The translations under genes and the position numbers were made by a program. This document shows positions 52,044-61,489 of a stretch of 64,000 nt of DNA, one piece after another. The DNA is from Actinomycetota bacterium (lineage in GTDB: Bacteria; Actinomycetota; AC-67): positions 42,115 to 106,114 of the forward strand of contig JBAZZY010000007.1 in NCBI GenBank assembly GCA_041658565.1, given 5' to 3'. Within the stretch, counting starts at the first letter, position 1; each line of letters opens with the position of its first letter. The notes below the pieces were generated by a model. That model saw only the letters and a program-made list of their open reading frames with translations. It did no database searches and was not told the DNA's origin.

Positions 52044-52967
52044 TCATCCATGCAGACGCACCCCGAACCCGCGCTCTTCGAACTGCGCTGAGATCCGCTC
52101 AACATCCACCGGCAACTCGCTCGACAAATCCCGGTAGTCGGCAAGCCGCCCGAGCGACTCGTACTTTCCCTTCGCCCAGCCGTGATAGGGCATCAAATGC
52201 GTTTCCCCCGAATACCCGGCAGCCACGAGAAACGCGGCGATCGCTTCGATGTCCTCGGCTTCGGTGTTGAACCCGGGAATCAGCGGAATCCGCGGAGTCA
52301 CGCGACCCGAGCCGACGACGCCGATGAGCGCCGCGAAATTCTCAAGGATGGAGCGATTTCCGGTTCCGGTTCCCGCGCGATGCTTCTCATCGTCGACGTG
52401 CTTGATGTCGAAGAGGAACAAGTCCGTAACGTCCGCCAGCGGCTGCAACAACTCCCGCGGGAACAGGCCGGCCGTCTCGAGCGCCGCACGCACGCCCCGC
52501 GCGCGCAAAGCTCCCAACAAAGCGAGAAGGAACTCCGGTTGGGTCGTAGGCTCCCCGCCGGTCACCGTGACGCCGCCCTCGGATTCAACGAAGAACTCAA
52601 GGTCGGCGGTCGCGCGCTCGACCGCCTGTTCAACCGAGACCTCCTCACCGACGCGCAGGAACGCGCCTTCGGAGCAGACATCCACACAACGACCGCAGCC
52701 GTCACACTCGGCAAGATCCCACTGCAGCGTCTTCCCGCGCAGCCGGACGGCCTTGGGGTCGCAGACCTTCAAACACTCGCCGCAGCCGTCACATCGCGAG
52801 GCAAGAAAGCGGACCTCCGGAACTTTCGCTTGGGACTCGGGGTTGTGGCACCAGAAGCACCGCATCGGGCATCCCTTGAGGAACACTCCGGTACGGATGC
52901 CGGGGCCGTCGTAGACGCAGTAACGCTGGACGTCGAAGATGAGCCCGGTGGGCGATTCAGCAGGCAT
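52044..52967 (-). CDS. Glycyl radical enzyme activating protein (radical SAM)
   Basis: 307 residues. The radical SAM cluster motif is CPMRCFWC (CX3CX2C, Cys 33, 37, 40), followed by a two-cluster ferredoxin insert with Cys 59, 62, 65, 69 and Cys 88, 91, 94, 98 (CDGCGECLKVC and CDGCGRCVDVC), then GGVTVTGGEPTTQPEF with the SAM-binding GGE. The ferredoxin insert is the form found in activases of dehydratase- and lyase-type glycyl radical enzymes, not in plain PFL activase. It generates the Gly radical on the enzyme encoded by the preceding gene, whose 3' end it overlaps by 11 nt. Confidence 0.95.
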   Translation of the reverse strand: MPAESPTGLIFDVQRYCVYDGPGIRTGVFLKGCPMRCFWCHNPESQAKVPEVRFLASRCDGCGECLKVCDPKAVRLRGKTLQWDLAECDGCGRCVDVCSEGAFLRVGEEVSVEQAVERATADLEFFVESEGGVTVTGGEPTTQPEFLLALLGALRARGVRAALETAGLFPRELLQPLADVTDLFLFDIKHVDDEKHRAGTGTGNRSILENFAALIGVVGSGRVTPRIPLIPGFNTEAEDIEAIAAFLVAAGYSGETHLMPYHGWAKGKYESLGRLADYRDLSSELPVDVERISAQFEERGFGVRLHG

Positions 52968-55536
52968 GCTCGGACCTAGCGATGATCTCGTCCTGGATCT
53001 CTCTACCCAGATCGACGAAATAGGTGCTGTAACCTCCGACCTTCACGATCAGATCCTTGTATTGCTCCGGCGTGCGCTGGGCGGCCTGCAGAGTCTCGGT
53101 GTCGACGACCGTCGGCTGCATCTGCGCGCCGCCCAAGCGGAAGTAAGTCCGGAGCAACGCGACCCACGTTCGACGAGCATCCTCGTGCTCGCCGATTCCG
53201 GTCGGGTGGAACCGGATGTTGACCGCGCACCCCATGATGTCGCGATGCGGCAACGTAGCCACGCTACGCAGCACGCCGGTAACGCCGGCCTCTTCGACGT
53301 TGTACGGGTTGCAGCTTGCCGCGTAAGGAGTCGCAGCCTTTCGACCATCGGCGCTCGCAATCGACAATCGTCCATCGATGGTGTGCGTCGTCATGCTGAT
53401 CGCGTACGCGACGACGGGCCCGTTCTTTGCGTTGCGATACCGGTACGTCTCGCTCACGAGACCGTCCATGATCCTTCGCGCAATCTCATCGCTCTCCGCA
53501 CAGCCGTTGCCCCACTTGCCCTTCAGACGCTTGATCTGGCGGTACAACCCCTCATGCCCGACGAAGTTGGCATCAACCGCGGCCAGCACCTGCGCGCTCG
53601 AAAACCTCTGCTGCTCGAAGACGAGCTTCTTGATTGCGTACAGCGCGTCCGTGGTGTTGGCGATGGAGTTGATGAACGAGATCCCCGTCAAGTCGTAGCA
53701 GGCCCCTCCGCGCGTGACGTCCGCAGCCGAGTCGAGACACCCGTCAATGAATGCCGAAATCAGCGGTGCCGGCAGGATCCGCGCATATAGGCGATCGCGG
53801 AGGTTCGAGGCGTCCACGATTCGCGCGACGGCCGCGCGAGCCTGCTCGAGGTACGCCTCGAGCAACTCGTCGAAGGATCCGAATGCACCGGGATCTCCGG
53901 TCGCCGGGCCTTCCCCCGACATGATCCCCATCGGGGTGCGCGCGTCTCCGTTCCGCAAAGTGATATCCAGCAGCCGCGACAGCAGCATCGCCGTTGCGCT
54001 CATGCTGCCGGTCTTGCCCGGGCAGGTCGCCTCAACGCACCCCATGATCGCGTAGTTGCGAGCGTCGGCTTCGATGAAACCGCGGCGCAGCATTGCCTCG
54101 ACGTGCGTGTCGTCGTTGAACAGCGAGAAATTCGAGGTCCCGTCGTGCAGGCACTCGGCTATCAACAGCAGCAAATCGTCAGGGGTCTGCCGACTGATGC
54201 GAACCGAGATGTTCGTGACCGCGCGTGATCGATGAGCCGCGCGGACGAAGACATAGGTCAAGTCGTTGGTCGCGTCCGAACCGTCGGAGCGCATCCCGGC
54301 GAGCGTCACCGGCGACGACCCAAAGAACCGATGGTAGAAGTTGCCCAGGATGTTGGATTCGGGCCGGATGTTCTGCGACATGATCTTGAGCAGCAGCTCT
54401 TCGATCAGCGCTTGAGCGGATTCCGGATCGGTCCTGCCTTCGGCGAGATCTCGCTCGTAGTACGGATACAAGTCCTGATCGAGCCGACCAAAGCAATGAA
54501 GGTTGACCGGGTGCGCCAGCTCGACGGCCGTCTTGACGGTCCACGCCGACTGGACGGCCTCCGCAAACGTCCGCGCCGGATGCTCCGGAACCCGCAGGCA
54601 GATATCGAGCATTCCCTCGAGCGCGCGACGGCGTTGCGGGTCGGATTCGCCCTCCATGCTGCCGCGGACGCATTCGGCAAGCCTCCGCGCGAACACCCCG
54701 ACTCCGTCGAGTGCAAGATCCATGGCCTGCAGCGTGTCGATTTGCTCCGCCGTCAGGCCGGAATCGTCGAGTCGATGACGCACCTGCGCGCGCAAACCCT
54801 GCAAGCCCCACTTCAACACGCTCGCGTAGTCCAGGATCACATGCCCCTGGATCGTCGAGATGGTGGCCGCGGTCGACAGCATCAGCACCTGGCGCGACGT
54901 GTTTCCCGGCGCGGCCATCGCGAACTCGAGCGTGTCTCGCGTGATGAGTCCCGCCTGTTCCAGTTCGACCTGCAAATGATCGACCAGCGTCCGGGATTCC
55001 CAATACGGCAGAAGATCCCGAAGTAACTCGCGCCGGTCGGCGTCGGAGATGTCGAACGGGTTGATCTTGCGCGAAGCGAGCGTCTTCAGACCCAGGTCCA
55101 GCGGTGCCGCGCCCGCCGCGCGCGCGCCGCGCTGCTCCCGCAAAAAGGCTCTCAGGCCGCGTCGCCGAAGCAAATACGAGCCGACCGAGACCGCCGCGCG
55201 CGCGCGCGCCGCAACCATGTCGCGCAGGCGTAGCTCCGTCCGCAGCACGGTGTTGAAAACCCCACGCTCGATATCGATCGGCATGCCGAAGAAGCCTTCG
55301 GTCCAGTGGCCGGCGATGCGGTCGTCGGGATCCACATAGTGATCCATATGCTCGTAGACGTTGTGCATCGCGGTGGCAACGCGCATCTGCGCAGACAGCC
55401 CCATGTCCTCAGTCGCACGCCAGCTTTGGGTGTACAAACGCGCGCGCTGCACCGACAGCACCGCGCGACCCGACTGATAGCGTTCGCGCAACCGATCGAT
55501 GCGCTCGGTCTCGGAGTGTCCACCCACCGGACTCAT
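52957..55536 (-). CDS. Glycyl radical enzyme of unassigned function
   Basis: 859 residues, PFL-like fold. Active-site thiyl Cys and base are in GCVEATCPG: Cys 500 and Glu 502, the CxE arrangement of dehydratase/lyase-type members (glycerol, propanediol, choline, hydroxyproline enzymes). The C-terminal radical motif reads KVGGYSTYFVDLG (Gly 835, Tyr 836), where most members have R-V-[ASC]-G-Y. The substrate cannot be fixed: pyruvate formate-lyase itself is unlikely because of the CxE motif. ATG 55536 overlaps the TetR TGA and has a good AGGAAGGAG site; the in-frame reading up to 56175 passes through TetR and is rejected. Confidence 0.93.
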   Translation of the reverse strand: MSPVGGHSETERIDRLRERYQSGRAVLSVQRARLYTQSWRATEDMGLSAQMRVATAMHNVYEHMDHYVDPDDRIAGHWTEGFFGMPIDIERGVFNTVLRTELRLRDMVAARARAAVSVGSYLLRRRGLRAFLREQRGARAAGAAPLDLGLKTLASRKINPFDISDADRRELLRDLLPYWESRTLVDHLQVELEQAGLITRDTLEFAMAAPGNTSRQVLMLSTAATISTIQGHVILDYASVLKWGLQGLRAQVRHRLDDSGLTAEQIDTLQAMDLALDGVGVFARRLAECVRGSMEGESDPQRRRALEGMLDICLRVPEHPARTFAEAVQSAWTVKTAVELAHPVNLHCFGRLDQDLYPYYERDLAEGRTDPESAQALIEELLLKIMSQNIRPESNILGNFYHRFFGSSPVTLAGMRSDGSDATNDLTYVFVRAAHRSRAVTNISVRISRQTPDDLLLLIAECLHDGTSNFSLFNDDTHVEAMLRRGFIEADARNYAIMGCVEATCPGKTGSMSATAMLLSRLLDITLRNGDARTPMGIMSGEGPATGDPGAFGSFDELLEAYLEQARAAVARIVDASNLRDRLYARILPAPLISAFIDGCLDSAADVTRGGACYDLTGISFINSIANTTDALYAIKKLVFEQQRFSSAQVLAAVDANFVGHEGLYRQIKRLKGKWGNGCAESDEIARRIMDGLVSETYRYRNAKNGPVVAYAISMTTHTIDGRLSIASADGRKAATPYAASCNPYNVEEAGVTGVLRSVATLPHRDIMGCAVNIRFHPTGIGEHEDARRTWVALLRTYFRLGGAQMQPTVVDTETLQAAQRTPEQYKDLIVKVGGYSTYFVDLGREIQDEIIARSEHAC

Positions 55537-56159
55537 GCTCCTTCCTGCCGATCGACGCCTTCGCGCTCCAGCGCGTCCAGCGTCGTGTCGAGCATCCAGC
55601 GAATGTGACGCTTGCGCTCCAAGATGCTCCGCTCGGACAACGGGTCTTGTCCGAGCAGCCCTTCGAGCACCTTCGCGTACGAGAAGTACGTGATGATCGC
55701 TCCGTAGAAGCTCACCGCCAGGTGCTCGGCAGCCAGGGGGCCGCTCGCAGTCACAGGGAACGCCTCGCGAATGGCCGGCAACCCGAGCCCCAGGATCGAG
55801 CCCATCCTGGCCACGATCCGATCCATCCGCGGCCCACCGGCCGCCTCCCGCTGGACGATCCTGAAGAAGTTGGGGTTCTCTCCGAGGAAGTCGATGTACG
55901 CATCGACCAAGCGGTGCATCCTTTCGCGGACGTCGCCCTCTCCGTGCAGCGCCGCCACCAACGCGGACGTCAACCGCGCGTAGTAGCGATCGAGCACACC
56001 GTCGAGCAGGCCTTCCTTGCCGCCGAAGTGATAGTGGATCAGCGCCTTGTTCGCGCCGCTGGCTTCGGCGATCTCCCGCGTCGTGGCACCCTCGAATCCC
56101 AGCCTGCCGAACAGCAGGTCGGCCGCATCCAAAATCTCGTTCTTTGTTTCGACCGCCAT
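55533..56159 (-). CDS. TetR family transcriptional regulator
   Basis: 208 residues. TetR HTH at the N-terminus: TKNEILDAADLLFGRLGFEGATTREIAEASGANKALIHYHFGGKEGLL (shown by ends; residues about 5-50), then a helical ligand-binding domain with no close homologue known to me. ATG 56159 has GGGAG upstream. First gene of the seven-gene radical-enzyme operon (ATGA with the next gene), and divergent from the MmgE/PrpD gene. It is likely to control both promoters in the 56160-56303 interval. Confidence 0.9.
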   Translation of the reverse strand: MAVETKNEILDAADLLFGRLGFEGATTREIAEASGANKALIHYHFGGKEGLLDGVLDRYYARLTSALVAALHGEGDVRERMHRLVDAYIDFLGENPNFFRIVQREAAGGPRMDRIVARMGSILGLGLPAIREAFPVTASGPLAAEHLAVSFYGAIITYFSYAKVLEGLLGQDPLSERSILERKRHIRWMLDTTLDALEREGVDRQEGA

Positions 56160-56269
56160 GGGGCTCCCGTTCCACGATTCAACCGGCCGACCAATTAACT
56201 CTACACTTGGAAGTTCCATTTGAGCAAGGAAAACCGATTGCCCATTTCGTCATAGAACGGACCTTTCGG

Positions 56270-56297
56270 TAGACATCGCAGTGATCCCGGATACACT
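56270..56297 (+). promoter_or_regulatory. Leaderless promoter of the MmgE/PrpD gene
   Basis: TAGACA at 56270-56275, 16 nt spacer, TACACT at 56292-56297, ending 7 nt before ATG 56304. The transcription start should coincide with the start codon; no Shine-Dalgarno is present. The opposite strand carries the radical-enzyme operon start, but its -10 box could not be fixed. Confidence 0.5.
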
Positions 56298-56303
56298 CGC
56301 CCG

Positions 56304-57785
56304 ATGGACAGAGGAGTGACCGGATCCATCGCGGCCTGGGTCGAGCAGCTCGACTACACCGACATCCCTCCGGCGGTTCGCGAAGCGGCCGCCATGCAGC
56401 GCGCAAGCGTCCTCGGGGCCGTCCTAGCCGGCGCCCGCAGCGAGGTCGCCGTCCGCGTACGTGAAGCCGCCGTGGACTGGGGTTCGGGCGAGGACTCGAC
56501 GGTTTTCCCCGGCGGGCCGCGCGCGCCACTGCACTCGGCCTGCTACGCCAACGCGGTCGCTTCGGTGGCCTTCGACTTCGACGACTACCTCGTTGCCGGG
56601 CACACCGGACACTCCGCGGTGCTTGCCCCGCTCGCCTTCGGTGAGATGCTCGGAGCCTCCGGGCGCGACGTCGTGACCGCTCAGGTCGCCGCGAACGAAG
56701 TTGCCGGCCGCCTTGGAGCGGCCTTCTTGCTGGGGCCGCACAACGGCCAGATGTGGACCTACATCCACGCGATCGCCGGAGCGGTTGTGGCCGGACGCTT
56801 TCTCAAACTAGACGCCGGACGCCTCGCCGACGCGATCGGCATCGCGCTCGCGCAACCTCCCTACCCACTGGCTCCGGCGTTCTTCGGACCCGATTCCAAA
56901 GCCACGCTCGCTTCCGGCCCCCTCGTCGAAGGAATCCGCGCCGCGCAGCTGGCGGCGCGCGGACTCACCGGCGCGCCGGATCCAATCAGTGGTGCCGGCG
57001 GGATGCTCGAACGCATCGCGACGCGCGGATTGCCGTTCGCGTTCGAAGCCCTCGGCTCCGCATGGGTCACTCAATCGCTTGCATTCAAGATCTACCCCGG
57101 CTGCGCGTACATCGACACGCCGGTGGACGCCGCATGCGTGATCCGCGACGAGTTCGCCCGCGCCAAGGGACGCTCGCTCACACCGGCCGACGTCGATTCC
57201 GTTCGCGTGGAGGCAACGTTGTTCACCGATGGGATGGAGCAGATGAGTGCACCCCATCGAACGGATAGCGAGTTGCGCGCAGCCGACGTCAACTTCTCGG
57301 TTGGTCTGTCGCTCGGCGTGTTGATCGCCTGTGGCGAGATCTCGGTGGAAACGCTGTCGACCACATCACTGGCACAGAACCAAGATGAGATTCGCGCGGT
57401 TGCGCAGCGAGTGCATGTCGAGCAAAGCATGGAGATGAACGGAGCGCTGGGCGGCTTGAACGAGATCGGCATCGACATGCTCCGCTTGTTCGACCCCGCC
57501 TACCAGCCGACGCTGGAGGGCGTGGACTTCGGCAAGTTCCGCATGCGCTTCCCGTCACGAGTCACCCTAAAGACGGCGTCGCGGGACGAGTTCGTGGCCG
57601 AAGTGGCGACACCGCGCGGCGCGCCGGGGCGTCCCGTCGAGGAAACGCGCGCGCTCGTGGCGGAGAAGTTCCTCGCAGGCGCGCGCCCGGTGTTACGCGA
57701 TCCGGACGCCGCGCTCGAAACGGTGCTCGGACTAGACGACGCTTCGAACGTCCGCACAGCGGTCGAGTCCTTCCGAACGCCCTGA
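56304..57785 (+). CDS. MmgE/PrpD family protein (2-methylcitrate dehydratase-like)
   Basis: 493 residues. The N-terminal all-helical and C-terminal domain order of MmgE/PrpD proteins is seen: CYANAVASVAFDFDDYLVAGHTGHSAV and, at about 255-275, AFKIYPGCAYIDTPVDAA in place of the family K-YP-C--H---DA. The usual His after the Cys is replaced by an Asp (CAYIDT), so the chemistry may differ. The family dehydrates or isomerises citrate-like acids (PrpD) or acts as immune-responsive gene 1-type decarboxylase. Leaderless start ATG 56304. Divergent from the TetR-radical enzyme operon, likely co-regulated. Confidence 0.85.
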   Translation: MDRGVTGSIAAWVEQLDYTDIPPAVREAAAMQRASVLGAVLAGARSEVAVRVREAAVDWGSGEDSTVFPGGPRAPLHSACYANAVASVAFDFDDYLVAGHTGHSAVLAPLAFGEMLGASGRDVVTAQVAANEVAGRLGAAFLLGPHNGQMWTYIHAIAGAVVAGRFLKLDAGRLADAIGIALAQPPYPLAPAFFGPDSKATLASGPLVEGIRAAQLAARGLTGAPDPISGAGGMLERIATRGLPFAFEALGSAWVTQSLAFKIYPGCAYIDTPVDAACVIRDEFARAKGRSLTPADVDSVRVEATLFTDGMEQMSAPHRTDSELRAADVNFSVGLSLGVLIACGEISVETLSTTSLAQNQDEIRAVAQRVHVEQSMEMNGALGGLNEIGIDMLRLFDPAYQPTLEGVDFGKFRMRFPSRVTLKTASRDEFVAEVATPRGAPGRPVEETRALVAEKFLAGARPVLRDPDAALETVLGLDDASNVRTAVESFRTP

Positions 57786-57791
57786 CTCGCG

Positions 57792-59630
57792 TCAGTCGTC
57801 GTATCGCGAGGCCTGCATGCGGAACAACTCGGAGTAGCGGCCACCGGCCGAAATCAAGGAATCGTGCGACCCCGCTTCCTCCACATTCCCCTCGTGCAAC
57901 ACGACGATGAGATCCGCCATGCGTACGGTCGAGAACCGGTGCGACACCAGCAGAGTCACGGGCTTGTGACCGTCGGCCGGACGAGCCATCTCGGCGAACC
58001 GCTCGAAAACGTCGTGCTCGGCGCGTGCGTCCAGACTCGCGGTGGGCTCGTCCAGCACGACCACGGCCGGATCGGCCCGCATCGAGCCGCGCGCGAGGGC
58101 GAAACGCTGCCACTCACCCTCGGACAGATCGTGCCCGTCCTCGAATTGGCGGCCAAGTTGGGTGCGAAGTCCCTCGGGGAGTTTGGCCAGGATGCGGTCG
58201 GCGCCGGCGAAGCGCACCGCGCGCTCGACCGCCTCGGTATCCTCGATCCGCGAGAGGTCGCCGACCCCCACGACTTCACTCGCAACAAACTGGAACCGAA
58301 CGAAGTCCTGGAACGCCGAACTCAAGCGCGCGCGCCAGTCTTCGAGGTCGATGTCGCGCAGGTCGACTCCGTCGACCAGAATCCGGCCCTGCGTCGGATC
58401 GTAGAACCTGGAAAGCAGCTTCACGATGCTGGACTTGCCGGCACCGTTCTCGCCTACCAACGCAACGGTCGATGATGCCGGCAGAAACAGCGACACGCGA
58501 TCCAGAACCGTCTTTTCGGTCCCGGGGTAGGAAAAGGTCACGTCCTCGAACGTGATGCCTTCGCGAATTACCGGCGGCGCCGGCAGCGCGGTCTCGCGCG
58601 CGCGCACGGTGAGCGCCGGCCGGTAGTTCAGCAGCCACAGGTATCGCTCCCCCATGTAGCCAAGCTCGGCGATCCCCGCGACGAGTTCCGCGGCCATCTC
58701 GACGTGCCCGATCATCAGTCTGGTCACCTGAATGCCGAGCGCAATATCCCCGGCCGTCGCGCGCCCGTTCAGCGCTTCAACGCCCAGGAAAGCGATCGCC
58801 AGCGTCAGCGACGTCCCGTACAGAACTCCGCCGAGCGTCGAGGAAGCCGACTGCTTCAGGCGCGCGCGGAACATGCGGCGCACGAACGCGTCGGAAAGGC
58901 GTCGGTGCTCGGACAGCAGGTGGTCGCGCAGGCCGAACAATCGAATCTCTTTGGCGCCGGTCTGGCCGGTCGCGAGCCGAAGGTGATGGTCGGCCAGCCG
59001 TTGATCGGGGGCGGCTTCGTCGAACATCGACCAGTGCTTTCGGAAAGCGCGGAACTGGATCCACGCGCTCGGGATCATCACAACGGGCAGCAGCGCCAAG
59101 ACCAAGTGGATCGAGCCGAGCAAGATGGCCCCTGCGACCATCCCGATGATCACATATACCCCGGAGTTGATGGTTTGCAGCAACTGCGCCGGGATCCACT
59201 GACGCTCGCGAACCTGCTTCATCCGATCGGCGAACGCCGAGCGCTCCAGATGGTCCAGGCCCGGCGCCCCCGAAGAAATCGCCATCAGTCGCAAGTCGAC
59301 CTCGTGGCTGATGCGGTCGGCCATGTCCACTTGCAGCAGCGCATTCAGGTCCTGCAACAACGTCGCGCCGGCGGCAATGGCCAAGAACAAAGCACCGAAG
59401 ACCAGCGCGCGCGCCGAGCTGTGGCCCCGACCGGCACCGACGGCGTCGACGACCGATCCAACAACCCAGGCATTCACCGCGCCGCTGAGCCCGAGCAAGA
59501 ACATGATCGAGAACAGCGCGACGGCACGGCCGCGCGCTGCCGCCCACGACATCTCGAAGATCGAGCCATACACGCGCACAACCCGCCCGAGGCTTGCGCG
59601 CGCCGACTCCTTCCTCCGGGGCTCACTCAT
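57792..59630 (-). CDS. ABC exporter half, permease-ATPase fusion (degenerate signature)
   Basis: 612 residues. Six-helix type I exporter domain, then ATPase with Walker A GENGAGKSSIV, signature LSEGEWQRFALAR (LSGGQ changed to LSEGE), Walker B AVVVLDEPTASLD and H-loop SHRFSTVR. The start is coupled to the other half by ATGA. Together they should form a heterodimer with one consensus and one degenerate ATP site, as in several actinobacterial drug or lipid exporters. Direction and substrate are unknown. Confidence 0.92.
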   Translation of the reverse strand: MSEPRRKESARASLGRVVRVYGSIFEMSWAAARGRAVALFSIMFLLGLSGAVNAWVVGSVVDAVGAGRGHSSARALVFGALFLAIAAGATLLQDLNALLQVDMADRISHEVDLRLMAISSGAPGLDHLERSAFADRMKQVRERQWIPAQLLQTINSGVYVIIGMVAGAILLGSIHLVLALLPVVMIPSAWIQFRAFRKHWSMFDEAAPDQRLADHHLRLATGQTGAKEIRLFGLRDHLLSEHRRLSDAFVRRMFRARLKQSASSTLGGVLYGTSLTLAIAFLGVEALNGRATAGDIALGIQVTRLMIGHVEMAAELVAGIAELGYMGERYLWLLNYRPALTVRARETALPAPPVIREGITFEDVTFSYPGTEKTVLDRVSLFLPASSTVALVGENGAGKSSIVKLLSRFYDPTQGRILVDGVDLRDIDLEDWRARLSSAFQDFVRFQFVASEVVGVGDLSRIEDTEAVERAVRFAGADRILAKLPEGLRTQLGRQFEDGHDLSEGEWQRFALARGSMRADPAVVVLDEPTASLDARAEHDVFERFAEMARPADGHKPVTLLVSHRFSTVRMADLIVVLHEGNVEEAGSHDSLISAGGRYSELFRMQASRYDD

Positions 59631-61489
59631 TCCAGCACCCCGGTGGTCCGGTAATGGTCGGCCTGCAACCGGTACAACTCGGCGTAGTGGCCGGCGTGCG
59701 CGAGCAAACTCGCGTGCGTTCCGTCCTCAACCACGCACCCGCGGTCAAGGAACACGATGCGTTCGGCCATGCGCACAGTCGAGAACCGGTGGGAAACCAG
59801 AAGCGTCGTGCGTCCGTGCGACAGTGCCGCGAAGTGCTCGTACAACTCGTGCTCCAGGCGCACATCGAGCGAAGCCGTCGGCTCGTCCAACACCAACAAG
59901 TCCGCGTCTCGTCCGAGTTGCGACATCATCGCGCGCGCCAGCGCGATCCGCTGCCACTGACCACCGGACAGATCCACGCCGTCGAACGCGCGCGATAGCG
60001 GAGTCTCCCAACCCGAAGGCAACCCTTCGATCTCCTCGAGCACGCCGACGCGTGATGCCGCCTCACGCAACAACTCGTTCTCCCCTCGCCTCTCGACCGC
60101 CCCGAACCCGACGTTGTCTCGGGCGGAAAGCTCGTAGCGAGTGAAGTCCTGGAAGATGCAAGCGAGCCTGCGGCGGTAGTCCTGCAAATCGAACTCGCGC
60201 ACGTCGATCCCGTCGAGGGTGATGCGACCCTCGGTCGGATCGTAAAACCTGCACAACAATTTGATTAGCGTCGTCTTCCCGGCGCCGTTCTCACCAACGA
60301 GCGCGATCGACTGCCCTGCGGGGATAAACAGGTCAACGCCCTCGAGAATCCACCGCTCGGTTCCCGGATAACGGAACCGGACGCCTTCAAAGCGAAGCCC
60401 GGATCGCTCGATTCCATGCGCGGAAAGCGTCCCCGAGGCATCCATGCGCGGATCGGTCCGCGCGATATCGAACAACCGCATCACGTAGGGGAGCATGTAG
60501 TTGACCCGGCGAATCCACGCTGCCGCCTGAAACACCGCACTAGTTGCGGTCAGGATCTGCACGGCGGCCATCGACACGGCGAAGAACTCCCCGACCGACA
60601 GGCGCGGCGGCGTCGCCAGCGCCGCGCGCAGCATCGACCAGTACGCGATGGCCAAACCCGCCACCGCCACCGCATGCAGCACCAGCACGTACAGCGTCCC
60701 GATCCGTCGTTGACGCCATGTCTCGCGCATCCCCTGGAGGTAGTGATGATCCTGGCGAGCGATGGCCCAGTCCTTCATGCCGAAAAGGCGGATCTCCTTG
60801 GCGGGCTCGAGGTCCAGCGACAAGCTACGGTAGTAGCTCGACCGGCGGATCTCGGGGGAGTCCTGCCACAGCGCCAGACCCTGGCTCTTGACGCGGTTGA
60901 ACGCGGCGAACCCCGCCGGAATCGCAGTCCCAAGCAGCAACGCCGGAACCCACCCCGCAAAGCGCCCTGCGACCCAAACCAGCGAGACGCTTTGCACGGC
61001 CTGTTGGACGGTCTGGCCGAGGATGAAGATCGTCTGCGCCGGCGCCCAGTTGATCCACTCCGAGACTTCGAGTTTGTCGCGGAAACGAGGGTCCTCGAAG
61101 TGCGCAATTCCCGGAGTAGCAGTAACTCCCTCCATCACGCGACGCGAGAGCAGCGCAGCGAACTTCCGGCCCAGCCCGAACTGGAAAGCGCCCTTGATCG
61201 GCTTCACCACCTGACTGCCGGCGATCACAACGCCGAGCACAACCAGGGCGTGCCGCGCGTCGTGCCATGCCTGAGATGAAGCGCCCAGTCGCGCAGCCTC
61301 CGGCAGCAGCGTTACGAAACGACCCGTCTGCAGAAGGATGATCGCCGGCACGATCCCTTCCAGAACCGTCCCGACGAACATGACGACCGCAAAAGCAGGC
61401 GCCGCGCGCGCGGACAGCACCACCACGCGCACATTCGCGCGTAGCTCCTCCCGCCACGACGGCTTGTCGTCTCCGACCGGCCGCTTCAC
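59627..61489 (-). CDS. ABC exporter half, permease-ATPase fusion
   Basis: 620 residues. Membrane domain (about 30-340), then ATPase with Walker A GENGAGKTTLI, signature LSGGQWQRIALAR, Walker B LLVLDEPTASLD and SHRFSTVR. Paralogous to the next gene (57792). The ATG overlaps the regulator stop in ATGA, so it belongs to an ArsR-exporter operon, typical of an efflux system induced by its own substrate. Confidence 0.92.
   Translation of the reverse strand: MKRPVGDDKPSWREELRANVRVVVLSARAAPAFAVVMFVGTVLEGIVPAIILLQTGRFVTLLPEAARLGASSQAWHDARHALVVLGVVIAGSQVVKPIKGAFQFGLGRKFAALLSRRVMEGVTATPGIAHFEDPRFRDKLEVSEWINWAPAQTIFILGQTVQQAVQSVSLVWVAGRFAGWVPALLLGTAIPAGFAAFNRVKSQGLALWQDSPEIRRSSYYRSLSLDLEPAKEIRLFGMKDWAIARQDHHYLQGMRETWRQRRIGTLYVLVLHAVAVAGLAIAYWSMLRAALATPPRLSVGEFFAVSMAAVQILTATSAVFQAAAWIRRVNYMLPYVMRLFDIARTDPRMDASGTLSAHGIERSGLRFEGVRFRYPGTERWILEGVDLFIPAGQSIALVGENGAGKTTLIKLLCRFYDPTEGRITLDGIDVREFDLQDYRRRLACIFQDFTRYELSARDNVGFGAVERRGENELLREAASRVGVLEEIEGLPSGWETPLSRAFDGVDLSGGQWQRIALARAMMSQLGRDADLLVLDEPTASLDVRLEHELYEHFAALSHGRTTLLVSHRFSTVRMAERIVFLDRGCVVEDGTHASLLAHAGHYAELYRLQADHYRTTGVLE

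Noticed and set aside
55537..56175. N-terminal extension of the glycyl radical enzyme into a 1072-residue frame
   Set aside because: It overlaps TetR in another frame; the ATG at 55536 has a good ribosome site and TetR is a complete protein.
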